In this document: positions 45,646 to 57,611 of the stretch, piece after piece
Layout of the letters: every line of letters begins with the position of its first letter
Numbering within the stretch: the first letter of the stretch is position 1
Source: Lepidodermella squamata
Lineage: Eukaryota; Gastrotricha
Assembly (NCBI GenBank): GCA_047495785.1
Contig: JBLDXI010000029.1
Span: 3,534,001-3,598,000 of the forward strand
DNA: 64,000 bases
Direction of reading: 5' to 3'
Position numbers and translations under genes: made by a program
The notes under the pieces: model-generated
What the model saw: the letters and a program-made list of their open reading frames with translations, nothing else
The model's database searches: none
What the model was told of the DNA's origin: nothing

Positions 45646-48600
45646 TTATAGAAATTGTGAAACAAGCTGAAACTGGTTTGAATTTTCCGCAGAACTGAAG
45701 CATTCCATCGGCCAAGGAATAACGAGGGTGGAGGGGTCTACATAAACTTCACTTCCCACATTGTTGAATTCTACGCTGTAGCCGGCTAAGATTGTGTCAT
45801 ACTTCACACTTTTCGACAGCGTAAGCTCCAAGAGATATCCTCTGTTAGTTTTGCAGATATTCGTTATCCTCCCAAATTTCAGATCGGCCGGGTCGAGGTA
45901 ACAGACTACATCGCCGGGCTTAAAGATAACGTTTCTATAAGTTAGTTTTGAATACGTCGTAACTAGTTCTCTCACACCAGGAATTCTTATTGCATCATCG
46001 GGCGCCGAAGTTTCATCAGCCTTGAATTTGAAAGAGGCTGCAAATCGGAGGAGGGCGAATTTAGCAACAGATAAAACGATGTTTCGCCGGTTCCAATATT
46101 TCTTCGCTTTCAGTACTGCGTGATACGCTTCAAATCTCATTGTCCATGTGAGGCGGAGAGGACCCAACACAGTCATCTGCGCACTCAAATGTAGCAGATA
46201 GTGGTGCTTCGGAACAATGTTACTCGACGAGTACAGATTTTTGTAGGCCCTGTGATGGCTACAAACTAGCTTTTCAAGTTGTTTCGCTATAGCGTCGTTG
46301 GCGATCGGCGACATACACAATTTAAAAGCTTGCAGCAATTTCGAAAAACAGGAAGCCTCAGGGGTTTTGTCGTAATTCGGAATAATGTTGCGTAAAATTA
46401 ACGGCAAATTGATCGCAAGTTCAGCAATGCCGTTCGCATTTGCAACACATTTGAAATTGTGTTTGAATTCTTTCGGCTTGTCCGAAGGGAAAGGATACGA
46501 TAGCAGGGCTTCATTTAAAACTTCTACGCTGATCATTCGCTTTTTAGCAAAACTGTTCAACATCAGCTGAATTTCACGCGGAATGACGCCTTCGCCGAAT
46601 ATGTGCATCACATCAAACGCCACTTGAGTTACCAACGAAAAATTGGTGAGCGATGCAAGAGCAGAACGATAATTCAAGCCCAGTTTTATACTACGTTTCT
46701 TTAGATCCTCGGGATTTTTGGCTGCATAAAGCTTCTTCAAGTCATTCACGTACGTTTGAATAGTTCTTGCTTTACAGGACCTGGCTGTTGAATGGAGGTG
46801 CATCTCTTTAAATGAAGTTTTGCAATTTTTGCAAATTCGTCTCGTATTCTTACTGAAAGAGCATTTAAGGCCGCAAATGTCATGTAACTGAAGGCAATCA
46901 CCACAAACAGCAAATAAATCGCCACGAACATTGTACATTTCCGAATTTGGCAACTCGATGCCGTCCTCACTCTGCAAGTCACGAATGACTTGAAAAAAAT
47001 CACTAAGTATCGCCTTATAATTGCCTTCTTTATCAAATCTATGCTTGACTTTCATTGATTTCGATTTTACAAAAGCCAAAGGTATGAACGCTCTCACGCT
47101 GCTACGAGCCCACGGGTAAATATTACTAATCATTACTTGAAAAATCAGTAACTTATCAACACCTCTAGCAGCACCGATGGGGTTGCTAAATTCCAATTCG
47201 TCGCAATACAACACGACGACCAGCCCATTAGGATCAACTGAATAGAGCTTGTGATTTCTAGCGAATGACGTGTGGCAGAAGTCCTGCTCGTAGTTGAGCA
47301 TTTTCTTCAACGGATTCAGATACATATCCCGATATCCGGGTTTTCGGAAGAAACAATCCAACGACTCGCGAAACGGAATTCTGATGCCTTTCTCACCATT
47401 TGGCAACATACATTCTTCCAAAGATGGTACTGAGTAATGGCATTTTAGCATCGCCAAACGTCCATTAGCTGAAAGCAATTTCTTGGCAGCTCTAATCAAA
47501 CGACATTTGTCAGGACCAGGAGGCTCCATATCCCGAACATTCTGTAGATTCATCGCAGCGGCTTCATTCACAACTTTGTCAGTGGCGAAATGATCTGCCG
47601 CCATGCCAACCAAGCGGAGCAGCCACGCTTTCACAATTATTCGAACTCTGTCATCTGAAACCGGTTCCTTGATCTTTTGCGGAATTAGGGGATGATGAGG
47701 GTATGAATTCGGAATTCGGATCATTAACATAACTGAGCGAGTCATTTGGGCTCAGCTGCGGGCATTCTTCTGGGCGACTTTGACCTGAGAGGCTACATTT
47801 CTTTTTAACCTGGTGGACGCGATACTTGTGTTGGTTAGGGAAATTTCCACCACAGCTACACTTGTAAACTCCTACCCCTCCCCCGGCAGAAAGCGACGAG
47901 TGAGTCTGCACATGAGCTTCAAATCGATTACGAAAAGTTGAGTTGAAATCGCAAAAAGGACAACGATGTATCTTAGAGAAAAGGAAATAAGTTTTTACAT
48001 TTATAGGCGACATCGTACCATCGAACGAAATTGATGCGTTGCAGATTACCATTTAAATTAAATCAATTAATTTAATAAAATAACAAACCTTGGCTTTGTC
48101 TTCCAACTTCTTCTTATCGCCGTCTTTCTCTTTGGCTTCCTCATGCTTGCTCTTCTTTGACTTCTTGGTCTTCTTGTCAGAGATATCTTGCTCATCTTCT
48201 GTGGAATCCTCGCTGCTGCTAGGGCGTTTGTCAGACTTCGATGACGTGGCTTTCTTCTGATCCCTTTTCTGCCCGCTCTGAAAATTCTTCTTCTGCCCAT
48301 CAGTTGAAACTGTCTTCTTCTGCTTTGGCTTCGAGCCACTCGATGCATCACTGGGGTTTTCAACTTTGACTTTTTTAGATGGAATGACATGTTCTTTCGA
48401 GAAATCCGTGGACGAATCGCTGTCTTCAGATTCAGAACTTAGAACGAACCCATCATCACATGATACCATTCGTTGATCCGTAGGATAGCCCGAGCCATAT
48501 GAGTATAGCCGATTCTCATTGTTTCCAATGGTCTGTTGATTCTGATCATAAAGCTGCTGTTGCTGCTGCTGAGGCTGGTGAGTTTGGTGAACGACAGGCT

Positions 48601-48841
48601 GATTTTGGTGATAAAGATGCTGCTGCTGCTGAGGCTGGAAAGCGTGAGGCTGATTGTCCATAGCAATAAGAGTCTAGAACAATTCGCATAAAGTTTTGTT
48701 TCAGCAAAAGAAAGTAATAAGATTTACCGAGTGTTGAAATGGCATGTGACCACAATTTACACAAATAGGGCTTCCCTCAACCATCCGGCAGAATCCCGGG
48801 CAAGTGCATTGAATGCAAAACCCGAGTGGCTGATTAGCCAT
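45646..48841 (-). CDS. CACTA-like transposase with zinc fingers, four exons
   Basis: Exons 48841-48728, 48673-48089, 47971-47729 and 47673-45646 join in phase (989 residues). Order: a Cys-rich N-terminus (FCIQCTCPGFC, CVNCGH), a Gln-rich and then a Lys/Ser-rich disordered linker, two C2H2-like fingers (CPFCDFNSTFRNRFEAHVQTH and CSCGGNFPNQHKYRVH), and a long transposase region with YCDELEFSNPIGAARG, GDCLQLHDICG, a Cx2C pair, DVMHIFGEGVI, PKHHYLLHL and GPLRLTWTMRFEAYHAVLKA. That combination occurs in animal CACTA/EnSpm-related transposases; I cannot assign the catalytic residues for certain. No stop or frameshift is seen once the 55-nt intron at 47728-47674 is accepted, which replaces an otherwise unexplained frame change. 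The product would cut the CACT ends of this element. Confidence 0.75.
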
Positions 48842-49674
48842 GTTGGTGTTCTAGTAGAAAGTAGGACAGCAAAATACAAAATTATAAAACAGATTTATCA
48901 GAATGATCAACTAACCGTCGTCACTGGCGTTTTATCGAAATGATTCATCTCAACTTAAAGCTGCACCTAGGAATTTAAGGAAAAATTGTCTGGTTCAAAT
49001 AGGTACGCTAAGACGTATAAATCATGCGAATCTTTTGGTTGGACCCTTCCTCCGCACGGCACACAACAAGCCAAAAAAAGCCTGAAAAACTGAAAAGGGA
49101 CTGAGCCTGTTCACTCGAAGTGGAAGATATTGATTGTGTTAACACGGTCGATGGCCGATTCTTCGATTCCTGGAACCCAGATTGCGGTTCTATTACGGCC
49201 GCTACAGTAACAAGTAAAGCGCGGGGAGGCGGGAATTTTCAAAAAGTAAAAAGTAAAAATAATCAATAATAAAAACATAAAAACAGGCAAATACAAATTA
49301 TAAAACAATTAAAATAAACGTGGAAATAGTCCGCTAATTATTTTGATTACTGCGCTGTTTTTTGAACCCGATCGCAGAGTAGTGGTAAAAAGGGGCTGTG
49401 TATCATAGCGGGATCCCTGTGTGACAAGACTTATACCTAACTGTTGATGAGTCGCCCTACGTACCTCAAACGTACCTCAAATGGCGCTACGTTTTATCAG
49501 TGACGTATAAGCTGAACGGCCTGGATGAAACTGCTCAAGTCCCTGACTACCTCAAAGGGCACGTTTTGCAAGCCTGCCTCGAAAATGTGAGAAAAACTGA
49601 GAGGTCAAATCTGTTCAAAGAATTATTTAAATGTGTTATCTCTTCATTAGGCATCGTAATAATAATTGTCTGAG
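48842..49674. promoter_or_regulatory. Intergenic region between divergent CACTA genes
   Basis: The transposase gene (minus) and the plus-strand zinc-binding gene start on either side of this 830-bp stretch, so it should hold both promoters. I see no convincing TATA box or other motif. A 100-bp AT-rich run lies at 49230-49320. Confidence 0.35.
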
Positions 49675-50247
49675 ATGGACGCCTCCATTCAATGCGATGG
49701 GTCGGAGATTAGTGAAAAACCTTTGCAAGAAACCTGTCCTCATGCACGTGAGTTGCACATCGCGTTTTCATTATCTGTTACATCCTTTAATTCCAAATTT
49801 TTAGACAGAATTTATGCCGCTACCCAGGCTGGTAAAACAGAACAGCAACCGCGGAACGTGAGGCAGCCGAGCGCTAAAAGATGTGCCTTTCAGCAGGATG
49901 ACAAGACGATACAAGCCTATGGAGTAAACGTGGACTCGCAGAATTGTTTATTACCTGTCAATGAAGAGATCTTTGATGACTCCAGGGAGCCGAATGCATT
50001 AGATGGATCTCAAGATGGAGGGGCCTGTAACGAGGAAGCAATCACTCTAGCAAACGGACACATTTTACTGCCGATACCTGGATTCGAGAGAAACGGCGTT
50101 CGACGGCTTCGACGAGCTTGTTTCGTGTGTCTCAGAAAACAGCGATATTTTTGTTCTACTTGTAACTACAAGAGGCCGATGCATCCCCCTCACGTGAAAA
50201 ATTGTGCTGAAGTTGCACATGCCCTGATTCCTCAAATCAAGCAATGA
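49675..50247 (+). CDS. CACTA-borne small zinc-binding protein, two exons
   Basis: Exon 1 (49675-49747) and exon 2 (49805-50247) flank a 57-nt GT-AG intron and give 171 residues. The first ATG after a likely acceptor was taken as start. The body is polar and acidic. The C-terminus has a Cys/His cluster (RRACFVCLRKQRYFCSTC, then H-P-P-H-x5-C-x6-H) reminiscent of the zinc-binding tail of piggyBac-type transposases, but the family is not certain. It is the only plus-strand gene of the element. Confidence 0.55.
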   Translation: MDASIQCDGSEISEKPLQETCPHARELHIAFSLSVTSFNSKFLDRIYAATQAGKTEQQPRNVRQPSAKRCAFQQDDKTIQAYGVNVDSQNCLLPVNEEIFDDSREPNALDGSQDGGACNEEAITLANGHILLPIPGFERNGVRRLRRACFVCLRKQRYFCSTCNYKRPMHPPHVKNCAEVAHALIPQIKQ

Positions 50248-50274
50248 AAAGTAAGTGTTGATCTTTAATTTTCA

Positions 50275-50510
50275 TTTTTGGCCATTTTTTTGTATTTTTC
50301 AAAAAATGCCCTTGGGTCATCGTATTCGGGTCTCTATCTCCCTTAATAATTTTTCATTTTTCAATTGCTCTTCTGACTTGATATCCTGCTCAAGCTTGAT
50401 GAGACCTCGGCGAAATACGGTTGGAGTTTTAAAATCTGAATTAAATTGAAATTTTTGGCCATTTTTTTGTATTTTTCAAAAAATGCCCTTGGGTCATCGT
50501 ATTCGGGTCT
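50275..50510 (+). repeat. 58-bp direct duplication (two copies)
   Basis: The segment from TTTTGGCCATTTTTTTGT to CGTATTCGGGTCT occurs at about 50275-50332 and again at about 50452-50510. Related CGGGTCTCTATCTCCCTTAA sequence resumes at about 52020, after the nested foldback, so the foldback inserted within or beside this duplicated sequence. Confidence 0.7.
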
Positions 50511-50518
50511 GGTATATT

Positions 50519-52012
50519 GGAACATGCGCAAAGTAACTTGCGCACAAGAGTAATTTAGGTAACTTGCGCATTAGCCTTTTGCGCACTTAGTAATTTGCGC
50601 ACACGAGTATTTTTAGTCATTTGCGCACGCAGCGTGAATAATATTCGAAAAATTCATTTTAACACATTTCCATTATTCAATGCCGATTGTGATGCCGGGT
50701 TTGCAGGGTGACCTAGGCCTTTAGAAAATTATATGTATAAAATTGGATAAACTTTGAAAAAATCGCAATTTTCAGTCATTTTATTCGATGTTGATCATAT
50801 CCACATTCTGCGACTTCTCTACGTATCTACGTAATTTTCCATTTCTAAGATTGCGCCGAATGTAGATATGATTGTGATCAACATCGAATAAAATGACTCA
50901 AAATTGAGATTTTAAAGTTTATTTAATTCTATATTTAATTTTTAAAAGATCGCGTTGAAATTGGCCGAGCAGTGGTAAATTATTCGGTGATAAAAGTCAG
51001 CAAGTATTTTAAGATGGATTTTGAAGATTTCTTTTTAAGATGGCAACGCAAACCCCGTTCGATTAAGCGCTACGAAAAATGAGATAGCGATGCGCAAAAT
51101 TGGTCTATTATTCAATTTAGCGAAACTTTAATCTGTTATGTCTTGATAAAGGGTCAGGGTTTTGGCTGCGCTTTTCAGGAATAAAAGTTTGGGATGTGGT
51201 CTACCATAGGTCCCTCGGAGGGCTTTTGAATTAGTAGAGCTCAAAGTAGGCGTACTCGGCCCATAAAACCATCACTTCTATAGGTCCTACGGCGATTTAG
51301 CATGCACCATCGCATGGTCGAATCACCTGAGGTGTCAAGTTTGACACTGATAGGTTGAGAAATCGACAAACAGTTTTAGGAAACATGGAGAGAAAATTAT
51401 CGCTTAAATTAAATCAACTAAAAAGTAAAATCACTAAATCACTAAAAACTAGAAGGAAAATTATTGAAATTCCTCCTTAATGGAAAAATGCGAAAATACT
51501 TTTTGTAGAGAGTTATCTGTTTTCTGCATGAGTTTCCTCTCCGGTTAATCTGATCCTTAGTGTGCGCCTCTTTGTATACTATGGTGGCACGGCGTGTATG
51601 GCGTGTCAGATCTTGTGAGTAATATATTACTCACAAGTGTCAGATACCTTTCACTTGGTAACTTGCGCATTTACCATCAGCACGCGAAATGGAAAATTAC
51701 GTAGATACGTAGAGAAGTCGCAGAATGTGGATATGATCAACATCGAATAAAATGACTGAAAATTGCGATTTTTTCAAAGTTTATCCAATTTTATACATAT
51801 AATTTTCTAAAGGCCTAGGTCACCCTGCAAACCCGGCATCACAATCGGCATTGAATAATGCAAATGTGTTAAAATGAATTTTTCGAATATTATTCACGCT
51901 GCGTGCGCAAATGACTAAAAATACTCGTGTGCGCAAGTTACTAAGTGCGCAAAAGGCGAATGCGCAAGTTACCTAAATTACTCTTGTGCGCAAGTTACTT
52001 TGCGCATGTTCC
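50519..52012. mobile_element. Foldback element with TTGCGCA motif arrays, nested in the CACTA element
   Basis: Arms 50519-50845 and 51686-52012 are reverse complements, 327 bp each, starting GGAACATGCGCAAAGTAACT. The outer 120 bp of each arm carry about six copies of TTGCGCACNAGTAA-type sequence. The 840-bp centre has a GTGAGTAATATATTACTCAC palindrome near 51620 and no gene. No clear target duplication was seen. Confidence 0.8.
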
Positions 52013-52282
52013 GATAATTCTCGGGTCTCTATCTCCCTTAATAATTTTTCAATTGCTTAATTTTTCAAAGGCCGAGCCGGGACGGAACCCGGGGTGCGCT
52101 AGTACAGGTTTTCGGACTAGGTTTTTCAACATTATATCGGGTTTGTACCTGGTTTGCGGATTGGTTTGCCGTTGCGAGACCCGCTACTTCTGGCGTAAGG
52201 ATTCGTGGACTAGGTTTTCTAACATTGTCCCGGGTTTAGCTCGGCATTCGTAAAAACGAAAACCATGTAAAGTTTTAGAGTG

Positions 52283-53024
52283 TAAACTGCAACTGGGTGT
52301 ATTGAATTCCGTTTTCATTTGTGTATGTTATTTTCTCGAAATTCAACGAATCAGAAAGTTGATCATCCGCAAATTTCCAGATCTCCGAATTGTCTAAAAT
52401 TCCGCTTGAATTCATCGCTTCAAGCGGGCGAAAACTGCGAGCTGAAAAATTGACCAAAATGTCAGCTTGATTCGGCTCGAAAATCAGCGTGCAGTCCAGC
52501 TTATCGAAAGGAAACATCTCAAATTTGAACGACTGGCATTTGGTGTCAATGCGCCGAATTCCTACGTACAGACCACGTGGCGGTGTCGAGATGGAAAATG
52601 GTGTTATCGTTATCTCATCGCCGCCTTCGATATCGAAAGGCAGAGGATTCTTCACCGCGTTAAGGTGGCTCAGGTAAGGATGCCAGTAACTTTTAGCTTG
52701 AACTTTATCGAGACCAGATTTATAGTTGCATAATTTAGCGAGTTCCGGGTGATTTTTAGCCATTTGCCAGCAGTTCATAACGGGGCATGGGTAGTTCCAT
52801 GAGAATATGAAATAGACAAAAATTGACAGAGTTTTCGCGAGATCGTTGATTTCGAGTATTCGAACAAGTAGTAGGGTCAAGTCTATTTTAAATGGATCAC
52901 GAAATTCGTTGAGAACTCCATTTTCAAAGGGCAAATTAAGGACTCGAACGGGTGGGCAGGCATTTGCGAATGACGCCTCGAGGGCTTCGGAAGCTGTTGT
53001 ATTCATCGTGTTGAAAAGAATCAC
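52283..53024 (-). pseudogene. Cys-loop ligand-gated channel, ligand-binding domain (exon split by transposon)
   Basis: The frame encodes the extracellular domain of a Cys-loop (pentameric) receptor: FRDPFKIDLTLLLVRILEIN, IFSWNYP, YWHPYLSHLNA, ITITPFSIS, and the signature loop CQSFKFEMFPFDKLDC, then strands to QYTQLQF. The loop has 14 residues between cysteines, not the standard 13. No signal peptide is visible, so a first exon probably lies upstream. The open frame ends in a stop created by the first bases of the CACTA-like element; the M1-M3 part continues at 43902 downwards. As assembled it would give a soluble ligand-binding fragment, or a channel only if the element is removed. Ligand unknown. 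Confidence 0.82.
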
Positions 53025-53949
53025 ACTGCTGATTCGGTTTTTTTAGGCAGCGCAATAAATCGTCATGCTGCTATGTTTTATGCAAATACGGCAGTACAGG
53101 AAATGAATCTCCTACAGGCAGTACAGGAATGTGAAATCGTTATTTTGGTTTATTTGATGAAATTTCATCTTATTTAAGCTTGTAAGCATTTCAATCGCGT
53201 TTTCTGTCGTTTTAATTGCATTTAAAATTTTTTTGCTGACTTCAGAATTTCCCATAAGTTATTGATTAACGCATCAAAGGTTAAGGTTACGGTTATTTCC
53301 ATAGATTTAATACAAACGAGCTGTAAACCGGGAATTTGTACCTTGCGATTTGAGCCGGGCCCAACCACTCGGATCCTAAGAGATACGATAGTATTAAGCC
53401 CTAAATCCCGTTCATTTCGCAGCAAGTTCAAAACTTTTTAACACGGTCAGGACCCAGAGCTCCAGGATCTAGATCCAAATACTAGATCCAGATTTTGGAT
53501 CCGGTAATCCATCGCCTAATGAGATCCTCGCGTGCCCTTTTATCGAAAAAGCCGAAACAAAGAAAAAGCTTTTTATTCTGCCATTTTTTCTTCCCGAGTA
53601 AAATAATTAAATGACAACTACGTGATGACACTATTGATACAATTTCAGACGGGAAAACGCGGTAGCGGTATTGTTAGACACAGCAGAAGATGGGCGGCTA
53701 GCAAAATATCTACAAGAAAGCATACCGGATGAGATGGAAGATCGCAGAAAGTAGACAAGGGAAAACCAGCAGATGGCCTAGCAACAACGCTGTTCCAGCG
53801 AACTCGATCCTCAAGACGGAAATGCAAAAGGCTCATAGACAGTAGCAAATTCCAGGTAAGTGCTGCGCGGCACGGTGGCCGGCAAACAACCGAGCGGAAG
53901 CATGAACGATTTTGCCCCCTCGGAAGTTTCCATGCTGTGTATCGTGGCA
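53025..53949. other. Spacer between receptor and NLR gene
   Basis: Matches 2052-2905. It holds the 5' flank of the receptor fragment and the 3' flank of the NLR gene. No gene is recognisable; the open frame at 53645-53950 is only partly shared with copy A and has no domain. Confidence 0.5.
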
Positions 53950-56900
53950 TTAAATACGTTTTAGCTCAAAATCTCGCAAGAATTGAACAACTTCGATCTG
54001 GTCATTTTCAGCAGCTATCGAGAGCGGGGTTGTGCCATCATTGTCAGCCATAGAAACAGTTGCTGGAGCTAAGTCTGCCAGGAATCGAACAACTTCAATG
54101 TGGCCATTTTGACCAGCTATCCAAAGCGGCGTTACGCCATCCTTATTAGCCATAGAAACCGTTGTTGGAGCCTTGTCTGCCAGGAATCTAACGACGTCGA
54201 TGTGGCCGCTTTCAGCAGCAACAAACAGCGGGGTTGTGCCCTCGTTATTCGCCATGGAAACCGTGGATTCTGCTTTGTCTGCTAAGAATCGAACAATCTC
54301 GATGTGGCCATTTTCAGCAGATATCGAGAGTGGCGTTCTGCCATCGTTATTACACGCGGAAACCGTGATAGGTGCCATGTTTGCCAGGAGTCGAACGACG
54401 TCGATGTGGCCATTTTGAGCTGCTATCCAAAGCGGCGTTATGCCATCGTTGTCAGCCATAGAAACCGTGGTTGGTGCCTTATCCGCCAGGAATCGAACAA
54501 CATTAATGTGGCCATTCTGAGCAGCAATCCAAATCGGGGCTGTGCCGTTTTTATTAGCCATAGAAACCGAGGATGGTGCCTCGGCTGCAAGGAATCGAAC
54601 GATTTCGATGTGGCCATTTTCGGCAGCAATTAACAACGGGTTAGTTCCGTTGTTTTTAGCTGTAGTTACCAGGCTTGGTGCTTTGTCCGCCAGGAATCTA
54701 ACGACTTCGAGGTGGCCATTTTGAGCTGCAATCCAAAGCGGCGTTGTTCCGTTTTTATTAGCCGTGGATATTGTGGTTGGAGCTTTGTCTGCCAGGAATC
54801 GGACAACCTCGATATGACCATTTTCAGCGGCTATCGAGAGCGGGGTTGTACCGTCATTGTCAAGCGTGGAGACCGTGGATGGTGCTTTCTCTGCCAGAAG
54901 TCGAACGACGTCGATGTGGCCATTTTCAGCTGCTAAAAAAAGTGGCGTCATGCCGTCGATGTCCCTCGAAGAAAGGGTATCACGTGACTTTCCAGCTGCG
55001 AATTCTATGATTTTTCTGTCACCTAGTACAGCAGCGATCCCTACAGCTGTGCGTGCCTCCGCTGGGCTGAAATTGCGTTTCACCGCCGCTAAATCACGGC
55101 CTATAACCGATCTAATGAACGTTGACGTATCCTTGCTATTAATTAGGACAGCCACATTTCTTCTCGATTGATATCTCCAGTAGTGGCCATTGAAGAAGTT
55201 TAATATTTTGTCTCTCTCGTGCTTCAGCAGCTCTAATTCATCGTCGTCCCAAATTTGCGTCAGAAAGGCCAAGTCATTGTGGTCTGCTAGGTATTTTATG
55301 TGGCTTTGATATCGCGCTTCGTCGCCCTGCAGTCTTGCAAGCATCCATGCAATCAGACGGTAGGAATGATGTGTTCCGTACATTTTAAACTCGTCCTCTG
55401 CGCCTCGACTGAAATTGTCTTCCCACTCCAAGCCATAGAGGAAATGGATGAAAGACTTGCCCTCGATTTTGCTATTAGACGTGCATACTTCCAACAATGC
55501 ATCACAACTTAAACCCTCCAGGATATCACGCAGCAGTTGCCGACGGGCTGATTTATGCTTTTGGTTGTTTCCGCCCTTGAAAAACTCGAAAAGCATCATC
55601 TCTGCATTTGCAACATTCTTTCTGTGGAGAAGGAACAATCGGACTTTGTCGTATAGATCAGCGTCATTTGAGGCGGTTATCTTAAATTCTTGAGCAGCTC
55701 GCCGAAAACCAGCTTCCCAAAGGAGTTGATGCACGGACGATAGCTCATACTCTCCGCCAACTGTTCTTATAACAGCGCGCTGATCAAATGCATTGAACAC
55801 GTCCTTTGCCCTAAGCTTAGGTGCTAGTTGCCGCCATAACATTGTCAGATTTTCGCTGGAAATTAGAGTGTTTGGCCCGAATAGTAAGAAGGCATAGAAG
55901 CACTGTCTGTAGTCGTCTCCGAGTCGGTCGAGAGAGAACTGCAACAGACTATCGACAGTTTGTTCTTTGAAACGGGAATCGCCGCCGGTAAGAGTAGTAT
56001 CCAGGTCGTTGGTCTTTTGATGGACCACTTCTTCATACTCCTCGTCCCAATTGTAAGTTCCAAACATGAAGCGATTGGCGATGAGAGACATGATCAGAGG
56101 CAAACCACAACACATTTTGGCAAGGTTAGCTATCTTTTCTTCGGCGTTCGCCTTAAATTTTTCCTTCAACTTGCACGTTTTGTCGAGAAATCGTTCGATC
56201 GCTTCATTCGTGAGACAGTCGATCTTCTCCAATTTGTAGATAAGCTGTCGCTGTTGCATTAGAATCGCAAATGGGTCACGAGTGATGACACAGCAGGCCA
56301 TTTCTGATTGCTCTTGCTCGAAGAATCGAAGCAGTTCCACGTTGAACATGTCATCCAGGATTACCAATACACGGCGGCGTTTTTTCTCGCGAAAATACTC
56401 GCTGATATGAGATATTTCCGATCCAGTAAAGTCTGCTGCGGCTTTCTTTGCCAGAGCTATTAGACTTTCTCGGAATTCTTTCTTGGCTGAGTCATCAAAA
56501 GATGTTCCTTGCCACTTGAAACATTGAAGCCATAGAACAACCGTTGGCGATTGCAGCCCTCTTGGGATCGATTCGTTGCGTAGCAATTTTGCCATCAACA
56601 CAGACTTGCCTACTCCCCCCTCGCCAGCTACAACCAGAATGCCATTATTGCCTAATTAAGACTTTTATTAAGCTGGGTCGATGGAATAAAAATATTTACC
56701 TTTCGCTGATTTATTGCAAATTTCGATAAGATGAGTCATCAATTTGGCTTCCAGTTCATCCCGCTCAAAGTAGTTCGAGATGCTGATAGGTAAGTTTGAA
56801 GAGTAGAACCGATTCGAAACAGCTGCTTTCTGGGCAGGCATCTCCAGTATCAGTCGGATTTGCTGACATACATCATTAGCATCGTCGTGGAAGTGCATGG

Positions 56901-57611
56901 CCTCCGTGCGCAAGAACACTCTAAGTAAATTCCCGAGGTTTCGAGACTCATCGAGTCGGACAAAGTCATCTTCCAGATTGACGAGGAGTAATTTCTTTTT
57001 CTTGAAGATGGCATAGTCAAATTCTTTAGCAGAATTGGAACCTGCTCTAAGGTATGGTTCGCAGAGGAAGCAAACAACGATATCAGCCCAGTCTACTTTC
57101 TATCGTTGCGAACATGAAGTGATAAATCTTAGAAGAGGCTGAAAACTTGCCTCAATCATCGCCTGATCGAGATCGCCGCAGATTTTATGAATATCTAAAA
57201 ACACATCGAAGTCAGGCTGTTGGCTGAGATATTCATCTGCGAGGTTTCGAACGTCAGCTTCGCGATAACTACAAGAATAGCTCACAAAAACACGAGCTTT
57301 TTTGGCAAAGGCAGCTGGTTCTGAAGAAGAGCTCGCCGATTCTTGAATAGGTCGCTGTAAATAATAAGGTTTTCTTATGCAAAATGTATGACATAAAGAT
57401 CTCGAACTCATACTTTTTGTGGAAGAGAAGTCTTCTTTGTTGGCAGTATCGTTTTTTTCTTTGAAATAAAATGATGATGTGTATGATTTGATTTTGACGA
57501 GTCTTTCACCCCATCTAAAACTTGAGGGGTGGTTTGCTGTAAAGTGACACCATTTTGTAGCTAATGGACCAAATTAGTATTGAAACCTACTTTCTCCGAA
57601 GAATTTTTCAT
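53950..57611 (-). CDS. TIR / NB-ARC / ankyrin NLR-type protein with about 10 ankyrin repeats
   Basis: Five exons (57611-57591, 57536-57414, 57354-57147, 57095-56700, 56651-53950) keep phase and give 1149 residues; the exon plan equals that of the gene at 23.66-29.81 kb, and exon 4 is 396 nt in both. The TIR domain starts with ARVFVSYS at about residue 68 and keeps the glutamate of SNSAKEFDYA (about 142). NB-ARC has P-loop GEGGVGKS (Lys265), VLVILDDM, VITRD and CGLPL. Ten clear ankyrin repeats follow, each more diverged in DNA than those of the large paralogue, and the protein ends FELKRI. The gene is free of stops and probably functional. Its 5' flank shares sequence with the foldback upstream of the other gene. 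Expected role: cytosolic immune or cell-death sensor. Confidence 0.88.

Larger units (their letters stand above)
43905..52282 (-). mobile_element. CACTA/EnSpm-like transposon, 8.4 kb, inserted in a receptor exon
   Basis: The ends are CACTCTAAGATCTGACACGG (left) and the inverse of CACTCTAAAACTTTACATGG (right), both followed by GGTTTTCG, with TA on each flank as a 2-bp target duplication. AAAACCTAGTCC recurs near both ends as a subterminal motif. Inside are a four-exon transposase gene and a zinc-binding protein gene on the minus strand, a zinc-binding protein gene on the plus strand, and a nested foldback. CACT ends, short target duplication, large size and C2H2-plus-transposase coding fit the CACTA superfamily. 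The transposase frame is intact, so the element may be active. Confidence 0.85.

Noticed and set aside
48053-48661. Separate Gln/Lys-rich protein gene
   Set aside because: Upstream and downstream splice sites connect it in phase with the Cys-rich first exon and the C2H2 exon of the CACTA transposase gene.
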